From: Pannonibacter carbonis | GTDB taxonomy: Bacteria > Pseudomonadota > Alphaproteobacteria > Rhizobiales > Stappiaceae | Assembly: GCF_003012935.1 (NCBI RefSeq) | Contig: NZ_PUDR01000004.1 | Location: 368,254-432,253 of the forward strand | Reading direction: 5' to 3' | Length of the DNA: 64,000 bases | Part shown: positions 35,325-44,378 of the stretch, piece by piece | Position numbering within the stretch: position 1 is the stretch's first letter | Layout of the letters: each line of letters starts with the position of its first letter | Program-made: the position numbers and the translations under genes | Notes under the pieces: model-generated | Told to the model about the DNA's origin: nothing | Database searches by the model: none | Seen by the model: only the letters and a program-made list of their open reading frames with translations

Positions 35325-36170
35325 TCAGGCCTTCAGGCTGAACAGGATGTTGTCTCTGGTTTCGCCGGCCTGTTCATAGCCAAGGCGCGTGAGCAGGCTC
35401 AGGCAGTCCTCGGTCCAATGCGGCCGGCAGTTTGTTTCAAGCAGAATGGCGCGGGGCCAGAGGTCCCGGCTGGTGGTGGAGAGATAGGGCACCAGAACAC
35501 GGTCCTCAAATCCCTCCACGTCGATCTTCATCACGTCGATCCGTGTCAGTCCGGCTTCAGTCACCACATCGGCCAGGGGGCGCACCGGCACGCGGAAAGC
35601 GCTCCAGTTGCCGGCCCACTCGCCCTGGGTCAGGTCTTCGACCAGCGTGGCAAAGCCGGCGTTCGAGGGCTCGCGCCACAGCGACAGTTCGCCGTCCTCA
35701 GCGCCCACCGCCGTGCGGGCGATGCGGACATCCGACGCGCCGTTGGCAGCGAGGTTAAAGGCCAGCTTGTCGGCCGTGTCGGGGCTCGCCTCGACGGCCA
35801 GAACCTCGGCTCCGCTTGCGGCGGCAAACAGGCTGTAGGTGCCGATGTTGGCCCCCACGTCGACAAAGACACGGTCATTGCCGAGCAGAGGCGCAATCAG
35901 CCGGTGTTCCGCCTGTTCGGGCAGGCGGCCCTTGGCCATCATTTTCCGGTCATCGTAATTGCCACCGGGATAGAGGCGGAACTTCAGTCCCTCCACCACG
36001 GTGTCATAAGGGCCGGAAAACACCCGGGCGACGAGGCTGCGGATCCGCTTGCGCAGGAAGGCCGACAGGTCGTGCCGGTCCGCCAGCGCCCAGGCAAACT
36101 TCACCAGTCCCTCGGCACGGTATGTGCCGAAGGGCGAGGTGATGTCAGGCCGGGCGAGAGCGGCAACCAT
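35325..36170 (-). CDS. FkbM family methyltransferase
   Basis: A 281-residue SAM-dependent methyltransferase with DVGANIGTYSLFAAASGAEV (SAM motif I), AVEASPDT and the FkbM signature IDVMKIDVEGFE. FkbM proteins usually O-methylate sugars or small metabolites, sometimes with surface polysaccharide genes. It is inserted in the sdh operon, 9 nt after sdhA and 54 nt before sdhB, same strand. Base composition does not stand out from neighbours by eye. Its target is unknown. Confidence 0.9.
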   Translation of the reverse strand: MVAALARPDITSPFGTYRAEGLVKFAWALADRHDLSAFLRKRIRSLVARVFSGPYDTVVEGLKFRLYPGGNYDDRKMMAKGRLPEQAEHRLIAPLLGNDRVFVDVGANIGTYSLFAAASGAEVLAVEASPDTADKLAFNLAANGASDVRIARTAVGAEDGELSLWREPSNAGFATLVEDLTQGEWAGNWSAFRVPVRPLADVVTEAGLTRIDVMKIDVEGFEDRVLVPYLSTTSRDLWPRAILLETNCRPHWTEDCLSLLTRLGYEQAGETRDNILFSLKA

Positions 36171-36179
36171 GGACAGTCC

Positions 36180-38006
36180 TTAGTAGACGCGCGCCTTCGG
36201 CGCGATCTTCTTCGGGTCGATGCCGCCGTCTTCGTAGCGGGTCAGCGGCTCGGTGATCACGGCGCGGTAGTCGAGCTTGACGGCACCGGCTTCGTCGACC
36301 CAGGCCAGCGTGTGCTTGCGCCAGTTGACGTCGTCGCGGCCGCCGAGCGGACCATCCTTGTAGTCCTCGCGTGCGTGGGCACCACGGCTTTCCTTGCGGG
36401 CCTCGGCGCCGTAGACCGTCGTGATGGCGTTGGCCATCAGGTTCTGCAGCTCGAGGGTTTCGACAAGGTCCGAGTTCCAGATCATCGAGCGGTCGGTGAC
36501 CTTGATGTCGGACATTTCGCCCCAGATCGCGGACAGGCGCTTGCAGCCCTGTTCCAGGCTTTCCTGGGTGCGGAACACGGCCGCGTCGTCCTGCATGGCG
36601 CGCTGCATCTTCTCGCGCAGCACCGCCGTCGGCGTCGAGCCGCTGGCATGCCGCGTCTTGTCGAAGCGGGCCATGATTTCTTCGCAGGACCGCTCGTTCG
36701 GCGTCGGCACGGCGCTCTTGGGATCCACGACCTCGCGGGCACGGATGGCAGCAGCGCGGCCGAAGACGACCAGGTCGATCAGCGAGTTGGAGCCGAGGCG
36801 GTTGGCGCCATGCACCGAGGCGCAACCCGCTTCGCCCACGGCCATCAGGCCCGGCTGGATGCGGTTCGGGTCGCTCGCCGTCGGGTTCAGCACCTCGCCC
36901 CAATAGTTGGTCGGGATGCCGCCCATGTTGTAGTGCACGGTCGGCAGGACCGGGATCGGCTCCTTGGTCACGTCGACGCCGGCGAAGATCTTGGCCGATT
37001 CCGAGATGCCCGGCAGGCGCTCGTGCAGAAGCGCCGGATCCAGGTGGTCGAGGTGCAGGAAGATGTGATCCTTGTTCTTGCCGACGCCGCGGCCTTCACG
37101 GATCTCGATCGTCATGCAGCGCGACACCACGTCGCGGGAGGCAAGGTCCTTGGCCGACGGGGCATAGCGCTCCATGAAGCGCTCGCCTTCGGAGTTGACC
37201 AGATAGCCGCCTTCGCCGCGCGCGCCTTCGGTGATGAGGCAGCCCGAACCGTAGATGCCGGTCGGATGGAACTGCACGAATTCCATGTCCTGCAGCGGCA
37301 GACCGGCACGCGCGACCATGCCGCCACCGTCGCCGGTGCAGGTATGGGCGGAGGTTGCCGAGAAATAGGCGCGGCCATACCCACCGGTCGCCAGCACCAC
37401 CATCTTGGCGGAGAAGCGGTGGATGGTGCCGTCATCGAGGTTCCAGGCGATGACGCCCTGGCACACGCCGTCATCCGACATGATCAGGTCGAGCGCGAAA
37501 TACTCGATGTAGAACTCTGCGTTGTTCTTCAGCGACTGGCCATAGAGCGTGTGCAGGATGGCGTGGCCGGTGCGGTCGGCTGCGGCGCAGGTGCGCTGCA
37601 CCGGGGGGCCGTCGCCGTAGTTCTGCATGTGGCCGCCGAAGGGGCGCTGGTAAATGCGGCCGTCTTCGGTGCGCGAGAAGGGCACGCCGTAGTGTTCCAG
37701 CTCGTAGACGGCTTTCGGGGCCTCGCGGGCCAGATACTCCATGGCGTCAGCATCGCCGAGCCAGTCGGAGCCCTTCACCGTGTCGAACATGTGCCATTCC
37801 CAGCAGTCCGGCGTCATGTTCTTCAGCGAGGCAGCAATGCCGCCCTGTGCTGCAACGGTGTGCGAGCGGGTCGGGAACACCTTGGTGATGCAGGCCGTGC
37901 GCAGGCCCTGCTCGGCCATGCCGAGCGTGGCGCGCAGGCCGGCACCGCCGGCACCGACCACCACCACGTCGAAGGTATGTTCGACGAATTCATAGGTCTT
38001 GGCCAT
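36180..38006 (-). CDS. sdhA: Succinate dehydrogenase flavoprotein subunit
   Basis: The 608-residue flavoprotein has the dinucleotide site [19 protein letters not shown], the FAD attachment segment [14 protein letters not shown] with its His, and [17 protein letters not shown]. It oxidises succinate to fumarate at the membrane as part of complex II. It is 5 nt downstream of sdhD. A stop-free antisense frame spans the gene but is a composition artefact. Confidence 0.97.
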   Translation of the reverse strand: MAKTYEFVEHTFDVVVVGAGGAGLRATLGMAEQGLRTACITKVFPTRSHTVAAQGGIAASLKNMTPDCWEWHMFDTVKGSDWLGDADAMEYLAREAPKAVYELEHYGVPFSRTEDGRIYQRPFGGHMQNYGDGPPVQRTCAAADRTGHAILHTLYGQSLKNNAEFYIEYFALDLIMSDDGVCQGVIAWNLDDGTIHRFSAKMVVLATGGYGRAYFSATSAHTCTGDGGGMVARAGLPLQDMEFVQFHPTGIYGSGCLITEGARGEGGYLVNSEGERFMERYAPSAKDLASRDVVSRCMTIEIREGRGVGKNKDHIFLHLDHLDPALLHERLPGISESAKIFAGVDVTKEPIPVLPTVHYNMGGIPTNYWGEVLNPTASDPNRIQPGLMAVGEAGCASVHGANRLGSNSLIDLVVFGRAAAIRAREVVDPKSAVPTPNERSCEEIMARFDKTRHASGSTPTAVLREKMQRAMQDDAAVFRTQESLEQGCKRLSAIWGEMSDIKVTDRSMIWNSDLVETLELQNLMANAITTVYGAEARKESRGAHAREDYKDGPLGGRDDVNWRKHTLAWVDEAGAVKLDYRAVITEPLTRYEDGGIDPKKIAPKARVY

Positions 38007-38011
38007 GTGGG

Positions 38012-38395
38012 TCAGCCTCCAAAGCCGATCTTGATAACCGCGAACACCGAGCCGAGCCCGACAGCGGCACAGAAGAAGATGTTGGCCATCAGCGCGAGGA
38101 ACTTCACGCCGTCACCATGGACATAGTCTTCGATGATGATCTGCATCCCGAGCTTCATGTGATAGATGCCGGACAGGATGACGAGCAGCAGCAGGATCGA
38201 GATCAGCGGGTTCTTCAGCGTCGCGACCACGTCTGCATGGCTGCCACCCTGCAGGGAAATCACCAGAACCACGAAGAACGAGATCAGGAACACGTTGGCC
38301 ACCGCGGTGACGCGCTGGCGCCAGAAATGCTCGGTGCCTTCCTTGGCCGAGCCGAGGCCACGGACCTTGCCGAGCGGAGTGCGCATATCGGTCAT
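38012..38395 (-). CDS. sdhD: Succinate dehydrogenase membrane anchor subunit
   Basis: A 127-residue three-helix anchor: [40 protein letters not shown] with the heme/quinone-side His, IIEDYVHG and [19 protein letters not shown]. The HxxxGMQxIIEDYVH pattern is typical of alphaproteobacterial SdhD. It holds SdhAB at the membrane with SdhC. Confidence 0.93.
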   Translation of the reverse strand: MTDMRTPLGKVRGLGSAKEGTEHFWRQRVTAVANVFLISFFVVLVISLQGGSHADVVATLKNPLISILLLLVILSGIYHMKLGMQIIIEDYVHGDGVKFLALMANIFFCAAVGLGSVFAVIKIGFGG

Positions 38396-38405
38396 TCGTG
38401 TCTCC

Positions 38406-38804
38406 TCAGCGAACCATGTAGCCGATGACCCACAGCAGGATCGTCAGCGCAACGGAGCCAATGATGGTTGCCCGGGCCAGCCATTCGCGCGCTTCACGTC
38501 CGAAGCCAGCGCCCATGTCCCAGATGAAGTGGCGCAGACCGCCAAGCATGTGATGCACCAGTGCCCAGGTGAAACCGAACAGCACCAGGCGGCCGAGGAT
38601 CGACCCCATCAGGTCATTCACGAAATCGAAATAGGCCGGGCCGCTGGCGGCGGCAATGAGCCACCAGGCAAGAAGCAGCGTCCCGAAGTACAGCGCTGCA
38701 CCGGTGATGCGGTGCAGGATCGACATCACCATCGTCAGGATCGGCTTATAGATCTGAAGATGGGGCGACAGAGGGCGGCTGCCCTTCATATCGACATCCG
38801 GCAT
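38406..38804 (-). CDS. sdhC: Succinate dehydrogenase cytochrome b556 subunit
   Basis: A 132-residue membrane protein: RPLSPHLQIYKPILTMVMSI with RPLSPHL near the N-terminus, HRITGAALYFG with the SdhC His-Arg signature, then HHMLGGLRHFIWD with heme-ligand His. It binds heme b and quinone with SdhD. It is the first gene of the operon; a strong inverted repeat lies 28 nt upstream. Confidence 0.94.
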   Translation of the reverse strand: MPDVDMKGSRPLSPHLQIYKPILTMVMSILHRITGAALYFGTLLLAWWLIAAASGPAYFDFVNDLMGSILGRLVLFGFTWALVHHMLGGLRHFIWDMGAGFGREAREWLARATIIGSVALTILLWVIGYMVR

Positions 38805-38831
38805 GGACTTTCTCTCCCGTCCGACGCCAAC

Positions 38832-38853
38832 CTTACGTTTGCGTAAACGTAAG
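38832..38853. promoter_or_regulatory. Strong inverted repeat upstream of sdhC
   Basis: CTTACGTTT, 4 nt, AAACGTAAG: 9-bp perfect arms, 28 nt before the sdhC start codon. It resembles the TTTACGT-type palindromes described for MerR/TetR regulators of branched-chain amino acid or fatty-acid catabolism, a resemblance from memory only. Confidence 0.6.
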
Positions 38854-38975
38854 CATCAGCTGGCGTTGTCTAAAGGCGTAATAGCGCCAACCAACCCACT
38901 CGTCAAAGTATCCTATCGGCCGAACTGGACGATTGTCTTGAACACTGGAGCCAAAAATCGCCCTGTGTTACCGTT

Positions 38976-39018
38976 GCGTCAAAATAACAAAATTCGCTAC
39001 CCAACTGACATTTGACGC
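38976..39018. promoter_or_regulatory. Spaced inverted repeat upstream of the aquaporin gene
   Basis: GCGTCAAA (38976-38983) and TTTGACGC (39011-39018) in an AT-richer gap. It lies 29-71 nt upstream of the ATG. Role unknown. Confidence 0.35.
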
Positions 39019-39046
39019 CTATTATCAGTATTTGGAGTTTTCCAGA

Positions 39047-39751
39047 ATGAAAAAAATGATCGCAGAATTCATCGGTACCATGACTCTTGTGTTGTTCGGG
39101 TGCGGTGCCGCTGTAATTGCGGGAATGGGAACAGGTCCGACAGCAATCGACATTCTCGGGATCGCATTTGCTTTTGGCTTGTCAATCGTTGCAATGGCTT
39201 ATGGCATTGGCATGATTTCAGGATGCCACATCAATCCGGCGGTCAGCTTTGGTGTACTGCTTGCAGGTCGTATGAGCCTATCGGATTTTATTCGCTACGT
39301 GATCGCCCAGATCCTTGGCGCTTTGGCCGGAGCTGCGATCCTTGCAGTGATTCTCTCGGACAAGGCCGGCGGCTGGAGTGGCGGTCTGGGCCAGAATGGC
39401 TGGGGTGCAGGTTATCTCGGTGAGTATGGTGTAACCGCAGCGTTTGTCTTCGAGGCGGTTGCAACCTTCCTGTTCCTGGTCTGCATCCTCGGTGTGACCC
39501 AGAAAGGTGCGCCGAGCCAGTTTGCAGGTCTTGCCATTGGCCTGACGCTGACGGCAATCCACATTGTCGGGATCAATGTCACTGGCGTTTCGGTCAACCC
39601 GGCACGGTCCATCGGACCTGCCATCGTCGGCGCTGGCGGCAACCCGGCGGCCGTTGCCCAACTCTGGCTCTTCATTCTAGCACCCATGCTTGGTGCCGCA
39701 GCGGCGGGCCTGCTGTTCAAGAGCGGCATCCTGTCGGCTGACACTGAGTAA
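39047..39751 (+). CDS. MIP family aquaporin (AqpZ-like)
   Basis: The 234-residue channel has two NPA-type loops, CHINPAVSFG and VSVNPARSIGPA, with six hydrophobic segments between. The ARSIGPA arginine is the selectivity-filter Arg of water-selective members, so water transport is more likely than glycerol. ATG 39047 has GGAG about 10 nt upstream. The gene and its leader look more AT-rich than neighbours, possibly an acquired gene. Confidence 0.93.
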   Translation: MKKMIAEFIGTMTLVLFGCGAAVIAGMGTGPTAIDILGIAFAFGLSIVAMAYGIGMISGCHINPAVSFGVLLAGRMSLSDFIRYVIAQILGALAGAAILAVILSDKAGGWSGGLGQNGWGAGYLGEYGVTAAFVFEAVATFLFLVCILGVTQKGAPSQFAGLAIGLTLTAIHIVGINVTGVSVNPARSIGPAIVGAGGNPAAVAQLWLFILAPMLGAAAAGLLFKSGILSADTE

Positions 39752-39792
39752 TCTTCTCGATCAGGACCGGGAGTGAAGCTCCTGAAACAAAA

Positions 39793-39823
39793 GCTCCGGC
39801 CAGAATGTCAGGTTGGCCGGAGC
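39793..39823. terminator. Hairpin between convergent aquaporin and EI24 genes
   Basis: GCTCCGGCCA, 11-nt loop, TGGCCGGAGC: 10-bp perfect stem, followed on the minus strand by TTTTGTTT. Its stem covers the last codons of the EI24 gene. Confidence 0.8.
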
Positions 39824-40503
39824 GACCGCTGAGCCGCGATGCGCTTGAACAGGTGCATCATGAAGATGGTCGCAAAGACCGGTGTCACGAGGTTGAGCAG
39901 AGGGACAGCCAGAAGCCCGGCGATCAGCAACCCACCCATGAACACTGTTCCGGAGTGCGCCTTTCGCAGCGCGCGGGCCTCGACGGGGCTCATGAACCGC
40001 GTGGCGGCAAACTCGAAGAACTCGCGGCCGAGCAGGTAGGCGTTGACCACGAGAAATGCGATCAGATTGACGCCGGGAACCAGCAGCAGAATCAGCGCAA
40101 CAATATTGCCGAGAATGACAACACCGGTGAACTTGACGGTTGCGGCAAGTGAAGCACCCAGCGGCATGGCACGGCCAGGTTGTTCGTGAGCGTAGTTGGT
40201 CTGCTCGACAATCGCGGCTACGTCGTCCTGGAACAGTCCGGCAAACAGGGCCGTAACAGGAGCAACCAGGAAGCCAAGGACAAAGATCGCGCCGATGCCC
40301 GTCAGGATCGACACCACCGTGTCAAGCCAGGGATAGGGCAGCTCGACATAGCCGGCGACAACGCCCTGCAGGGCGATCCAGATCACCGCAAGAACCGCAA
40401 TCGAGAAGGCCAGCGACTTGATCAGGATGGTGCGAAAGGCGGGTTCAAACACCTGGCCAAAGGCCCGCAGCGCATCAGACAACATTCGTCCTGGTTCCTT
40501 CAT
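39808..40503 (-). CDS. EI24 domain (CysZ-like) membrane protein
   Basis: A protein of about 231 residues with four or more hydrophobic segments and the central VVNAYLLGREFFEFAATRFM motif, seen in the EI24/CysZ family (YLLGREYFE). CysZ in E. coli moves sulfate; alphaproteobacterial EI24 proteins are not characterised and the link to sulfate is weak. Start choice is between ATG 40503 and 40485. It converges on the aquaporin gene and is 52 nt from recR. Confidence 0.85.
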   Translation of the reverse strand: MKEPGRMLSDALRAFGQVFEPAFRTILIKSLAFSIAVLAVIWIALQGVVAGYVELPYPWLDTVVSILTGIGAIFVLGFLVAPVTALFAGLFQDDVAAIVEQTNYAHEQPGRAMPLGASLAATVKFTGVVILGNIVALILLLVPGVNLIAFLVVNAYLLGREFFEFAATRFMSPVEARALRKAHSGTVFMGGLLIAGLLAVPLLNLVTPVFATIFMMHLFKRIAAQRSLRPT

Positions 40504-40554
40504 TTCGGTCACCGCCCTCACATAGGCAGGCCGACCGGCAATCGCAATGACCGC

Positions 40555-41163
40555 TCAGAACCGGGTTCGCGCCTTCAGCGCCTGCATCAGCGTGCCTTCA
40601 TCCAGATGGTCCAGCTCGCCGCCCACCGGCACGCCATGCGCCAGCCGCGTGACGGTGACATCGAGGCCGGCAAGCTGATCGGTGATGTAAAGCGCCGTGG
40701 TCTGGCCCTCGACCGTCGCATTCACTGCCAGCACCACCTCGCGGATCGATCCCGCCTCGACGCGTGCAACCAGCGCGGCGATGTTGAGGTCTTCCGGGCC
40801 AATTCCGTCCAGCGGCGACAGGGTGCCGCCCAGCACATGGTAGCGGGCGTTGATGGCCCCGGCGCGCTCCAGCGCCCACAGGTCCGCGACATCTTCCACC
40901 ACGACCAGAACGGTTTCGTCCCGGCCATCGTCGCAGCAGATTGTGCAAGGGTCGCAGGTGTCGACCGTGCCGCAGACCGAGCAGATGCCAACCTTCTCCA
41001 CCGCCACGCCCATGGCGTCGGCGAGCGGAACCAGCAGCTGCTCCTTCTTCTTGATGAGATGCAGGGCGGCGCGCCGGGCCGACCGCGGCCCGAGCCCGGG
41101 CAGCCGTGCGAGCAGCTGGATCAGCCGTTCGATCTCCGGACCTGCGACCTTGCGCCCTGCCAT
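40555..41163 (-). CDS. recR: Recombination protein RecR
   Basis: A 202-residue protein with the HhH segment [17 protein letters not shown], the four-Cys zinc finger [17 protein letters not shown], and the Toprim region [16 protein letters not shown] then [19 protein letters not shown]. RecR works with RecO to load RecA in gap repair. It is 67 nt downstream of ybaB, which is the conserved pair. Confidence 0.96.
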   Translation of the reverse strand: MAGRKVAGPEIERLIQLLARLPGLGPRSARRAALHLIKKKEQLLVPLADAMGVAVEKVGICSVCGTVDTCDPCTICCDDGRDETVLVVVEDVADLWALERAGAINARYHVLGGTLSPLDGIGPEDLNIAALVARVEAGSIREVVLAVNATVEGQTTALYITDQLAGLDVTVTRLAHGVPVGGELDHLDEGTLMQALKARTRF

Positions 41164-41230
41164 CTCGTGTTCCCTGTGTTCTTGTCCGCACGCGGGCCGG
41201 CGCGCGTGCGCCCGGCCCGCAGCCGGTCTG

Positions 41231-41551
41231 TCAGAACGGCATCTTCATGCCGGCCGGAAGCCCCATGCCACCCATCAGTTCCTGGGTCTTTTCCTGCATC
41301 AGGGTCTCGGCCTTGATCCGGGCCTCGTTATGGGCCGCGATGATCAGGTCCTCGAGGATTTCCGCCTCTTCTTCCTTCAGCAGCGACGGATCGATCTTGA
41401 TCGCGCGGATCTCGCCCTTGCCGGCAATGGTGATCTTCACCATGCCGCCACCCGAGCTGCCTTCGGTCTCGATATTGGCAAAGGCTTCCTGCAGCGAGCC
41501 CATCTTCTCCTGCAGCTGCTTCGCCTGCTTCATCATCTTCATGAAGTCCAT
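41231..41551 (-). CDS. YbaB/EbfC family nucleoid-associated protein
   Basis: A 106-residue protein: [20 protein letters not shown] coiled-coil N-terminus, then [23 protein letters not shown] and [19 protein letters not shown]. This is the YbaB DNA-binding dimer fold. YbaB is normally encoded just after dnaX; here trpS precedes it and dnaX is not in the window. Confidence 0.94.
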   Translation of the reverse strand: MDFMKMMKQAKQLQEKMGSLQEAFANIETEGSSGGGMVKITIAGKGEIRAIKIDPSLLKEEEAEILEDLIIAAHNEARIKAETLMQEKTQELMGGMGLPAGMKMPF

Positions 41552-41607
41552 GGACTGTCTCCTTGTCCGGTACGTGGTGCGATCTCACCCATATGGGGTC
41601 GATCCGC

Positions 41608-42687
41608 TTACCTCACATCCAGAAAGCCGATGATCTTGCGCATGTCGCGCAGCACCGGCTCGGCGATGGCGGAAGCCTGTTCGGCGCCGTTCTTCAGGAC
41701 GGCGTCGATTTCCGCCGGATCGGCCATCAGCCGGCGCATCTCGGCGTTCAGCGGCGCAAGCCGCTCCACGGCAAGCTCGGCCAGCGCCGGCTTGAACACG
41801 GAGAACGGCTGACCGCCGAAGTCGGAAATGATCGCGTCCTTGGTCTTGCCGGCAAGCGCGGCATAGATCGCGACCAGGTTCTCGGCTTCCGGCCGGCCCT
41901 TGAGGCCCTCCAGTTCACCCGGCAGCGGCTCCGGATCGGTCTTGGCCTTCTTGATCTTCTTGGCGATCATGTCGGCGTCGTCCGCCAGATTGATGCGCGA
42001 CAGGTCCGAGGGATCGGACTTCGACATCTTCTTCGTGCCGTCGCGCAGGCTCATCACGCGCGGCGCGGGGCCGGCGATCATCGGCTCGGGCAGCGGCAGA
42101 TAGATCTGTTCCGGGCTTTCCGGCGACGGCGTCGGATTGGGCGAACCCAGTCCCAGCTCCATGATCCGCTCGGCAAAGTCATTGTTGAACTTCTGCGCGA
42201 TGTCGCGGGTCAGCTCCAGATGCTGCTTCTGGTCATCGCCCACTGGAACATGCGTCGCGCGGTAAGCCAGAATGTCGGCCGCCATCAGGTTCGGATAGGC
42301 GAAGAGACCGACCGAAGCGTTCTCGCTGTTCTTGCCCGCCTTGTCCTTGAACTGCGTCATGCGGTTCAGCCAGCCCATGCGCGCCACGCAGTTGAAGATC
42401 CACGCCAGCTCGGCGTGTTCCTTCACCTGGCTCTGGTTGAAGATCACCGAGCGCTTGGGGTCGATGCCTGCGGCGATGAAGGCGGCGGTGACTTCGCGGG
42501 TTGCGTTGGTGAGTTCCTTCGCATCGGGGAAGCCGGCCGTGATCGCATGCATGTCGACGACGCAGAAGATCGTCGGCATCTGGTCCTGCATCGGCACCCA
42601 GCGCGAGACAGCGCCGAGGTAATTGCCGAGGTGAAGGTTGCCGGTCGGTTGAACACCGGAGAAGCAGCGGGGCTGGAGCGCTGTCAT
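41608..42687 (-). CDS. trpS: Tryptophan--tRNA ligase
   Basis: The 359-residue class I synthetase has the HIGH-type motif in [17 protein letters not shown] and KMSKS in [12 protein letters not shown], with a [15 protein letters not shown] segment binding ATP/Trp. ATG 42687 has AGGGA 7 nt upstream; the frame opens at 42783. It is the last of the glnD-murJ-trpS group on the minus strand. Confidence 0.96.
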   Translation of the reverse strand: MTALQPRCFSGVQPTGNLHLGNYLGAVSRWVPMQDQMPTIFCVVDMHAITAGFPDAKELTNATREVTAAFIAAGIDPKRSVIFNQSQVKEHAELAWIFNCVARMGWLNRMTQFKDKAGKNSENASVGLFAYPNLMAADILAYRATHVPVGDDQKQHLELTRDIAQKFNNDFAERIMELGLGSPNPTPSPESPEQIYLPLPEPMIAGPAPRVMSLRDGTKKMSKSDPSDLSRINLADDADMIAKKIKKAKTDPEPLPGELEGLKGRPEAENLVAIYAALAGKTKDAIISDFGGQPFSVFKPALAELAVERLAPLNAEMRRLMADPAEIDAVLKNGAEQASAIAEPVLRDMRKIIGFLDVR

Positions 42688-42799
42688 GTAAAGTCCCTGA
42701 AACAGTCGGCCGGTTGGAAGGGCCTGAAATTGGGAAAGGCAGGATGCCGCTGGACTTATGGCTTGGCGCCCGCAGCAAGGCAAGCGGCAGCAACGCGCC

Positions 42800-44368
42800 T
42801 CATGCCCCGGTCCTGCGCCGGCGGATCATCCGCGCAAGGCCAATGAGGTCTGCCGCGCCGGTGACCTGCGCCAGACCGGCGAAGACCGTGACCCCGCCGG
42901 CCACCAGCACGCCCAGCGCGGCCACACGGATACCCAGCGATGGCCCGGCCAGCGCACCCGCCAAGGCCTCTGCCCCCAGATGAACGCACACACCCATGAC
43001 GGCGCTTGCCACCCCCAGCAGCCCGATCTTGCGCAGGACCACCAGATCCGGCTCGAAATGCCCGCGCCGCCACAACACCACCCCAAGCGCCAGCGCGTTG
43101 ACCCAGCCGGCAACGGTCGTCGCCAGCGCGATGCCCACATGCGCCAGCACCGGAAACAGCAGCAACGACAGCACGACATTCACCAGCGCACTGAGTCCGG
43201 CAAACCACATCGGCGTCTTCGTGTCCTCGCGGGCGAAATAGCCGGGCGAGAACACCTTGTTCAGCACATAGGCCGGCAACCCAAACGAAAAAGCCGCCAG
43301 CGCCGCGGCCGTTCCGCTCACGGCCGCCGCATCGAAGGCGCCGCGCCCGAACAGCACCGAGACGATCTCATCCGGGATCACCACCAGCGCAACAGAGGCC
43401 GGCAGCGTCAGTGCGAAGGACAGTTCCATCGCCCCGTTCAGCGTCTTCTGGAACTGCGCATCCTCTCCGGCCCGCAGCTGCCGGGTCAGGCTGGGCAGCA
43501 GCACGACGCCGATGGCAATCCCGATGACCCCGAGCGGCAGCTGATACAGCCGGTCGGCGTAGTAGAGCAGCGCATTCGCGCTCGCCTGCGCCGAGGCGAT
43601 CACCTGGCCAACGACGATGTTGATCTGGGTGATGCCACCGGCAATGAGCCCGGGTACGCCCAGCGTCACCAGCCGGCGCACTGCCGGCGTCAGGCGCGGC
43701 CGTGGCAGGGTCAGGCGAAAGCCCAGCCGCTTCATGTCCCACAGCACGACAGCCAGCTGCGCCACCCCGGCAACGGAAACGCCGAGGCAGAGGGTGAGGC
43801 CGATCTGCCGTTCCTCGATCACACCGGAGAGGACGATGCCCGCCAGCACGGCAATCATCACCACATTCAGCATCACCGGGGCAAAGGCAGCGGCGGCGAA
43901 GCTCTGATAGGTGTTCAGGATGCCCGCGATCAGCGCCAGCATCGACATGAACAGCAGATAGGGAAAGGTGATCCGCGACATCAGCACGGTCAGGTCAAAC
44001 TTGGCCGGATCTTCCAGAAAGCCCGGTGCGAGGACCCAGACCACGGCGGGCATGGCAATCTCGGCGAGGGCCAGCAGGATGAGCAGCACGAACAGCATGC
44101 CGGACGCGATTTCGCCGGCCACCTGCCGCGCCCTCGTTTCGCCCTCCTCCTCCAGCGCCCGCCCGAACAGGGGCACGAACGCCGAGTTGAAGGCGCCTTC
44201 CGCAAACAGCCGGCGAAAGAGGTTGGGAAGACGGAAGGCCACAACAAAGGCGTCGGCCACCGGTCCGGCTCCCAGCACAGCCGCCAGCATGGCATCACGC
44301 ACGAAGCCAAGAATGCGGCTGGCAAGCGTTGCCGCACCGACGGTTGCAAAGTTGCGGATCAGGCTCAT
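42800..44368 (-). CDS. murJ: Lipid II flippase MurJ
   Basis: A 522-residue multi-spanning MOP-superfamily protein starting [21 protein letters not shown], the MurJ/MviN opening, with about 14 hydrophobic segments and [13 protein letters not shown] in an early loop. It flips lipid II for peptidoglycan assembly. It follows glnD by 10 nt; glnD-murJ pairing is standard in alphaproteobacteria. Confidence 0.95.
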   Translation of the reverse strand: MSLIRNFATVGAATLASRILGFVRDAMLAAVLGAGPVADAFVVAFRLPNLFRRLFAEGAFNSAFVPLFGRALEEEGETRARQVAGEIASGMLFVLLILLALAEIAMPAVVWVLAPGFLEDPAKFDLTVLMSRITFPYLLFMSMLALIAGILNTYQSFAAAAFAPVMLNVVMIAVLAGIVLSGVIEERQIGLTLCLGVSVAGVAQLAVVLWDMKRLGFRLTLPRPRLTPAVRRLVTLGVPGLIAGGITQINIVVGQVIASAQASANALLYYADRLYQLPLGVIGIAIGVVLLPSLTRQLRAGEDAQFQKTLNGAMELSFALTLPASVALVVIPDEIVSVLFGRGAFDAAAVSGTAAALAAFSFGLPAYVLNKVFSPGYFAREDTKTPMWFAGLSALVNVVLSLLLFPVLAHVGIALATTVAGWVNALALGVVLWRRGHFEPDLVVLRKIGLLGVASAVMGVCVHLGAEALAGALAGPSLGIRVAALGVLVAGGVTVFAGLAQVTGAADLIGLARMIRRRRTGA

Positions 44369-44378
44369 TCGCGTTCCA

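Noticed and set aside
35301..38126. 941-codon open frame antisense to fkbM, sdhA and sdhD
   Set aside because: It mirrors GC-rich third positions of the real genes, has no recognisable domain, and the opposite strand encodes well-known proteins with full motifs.
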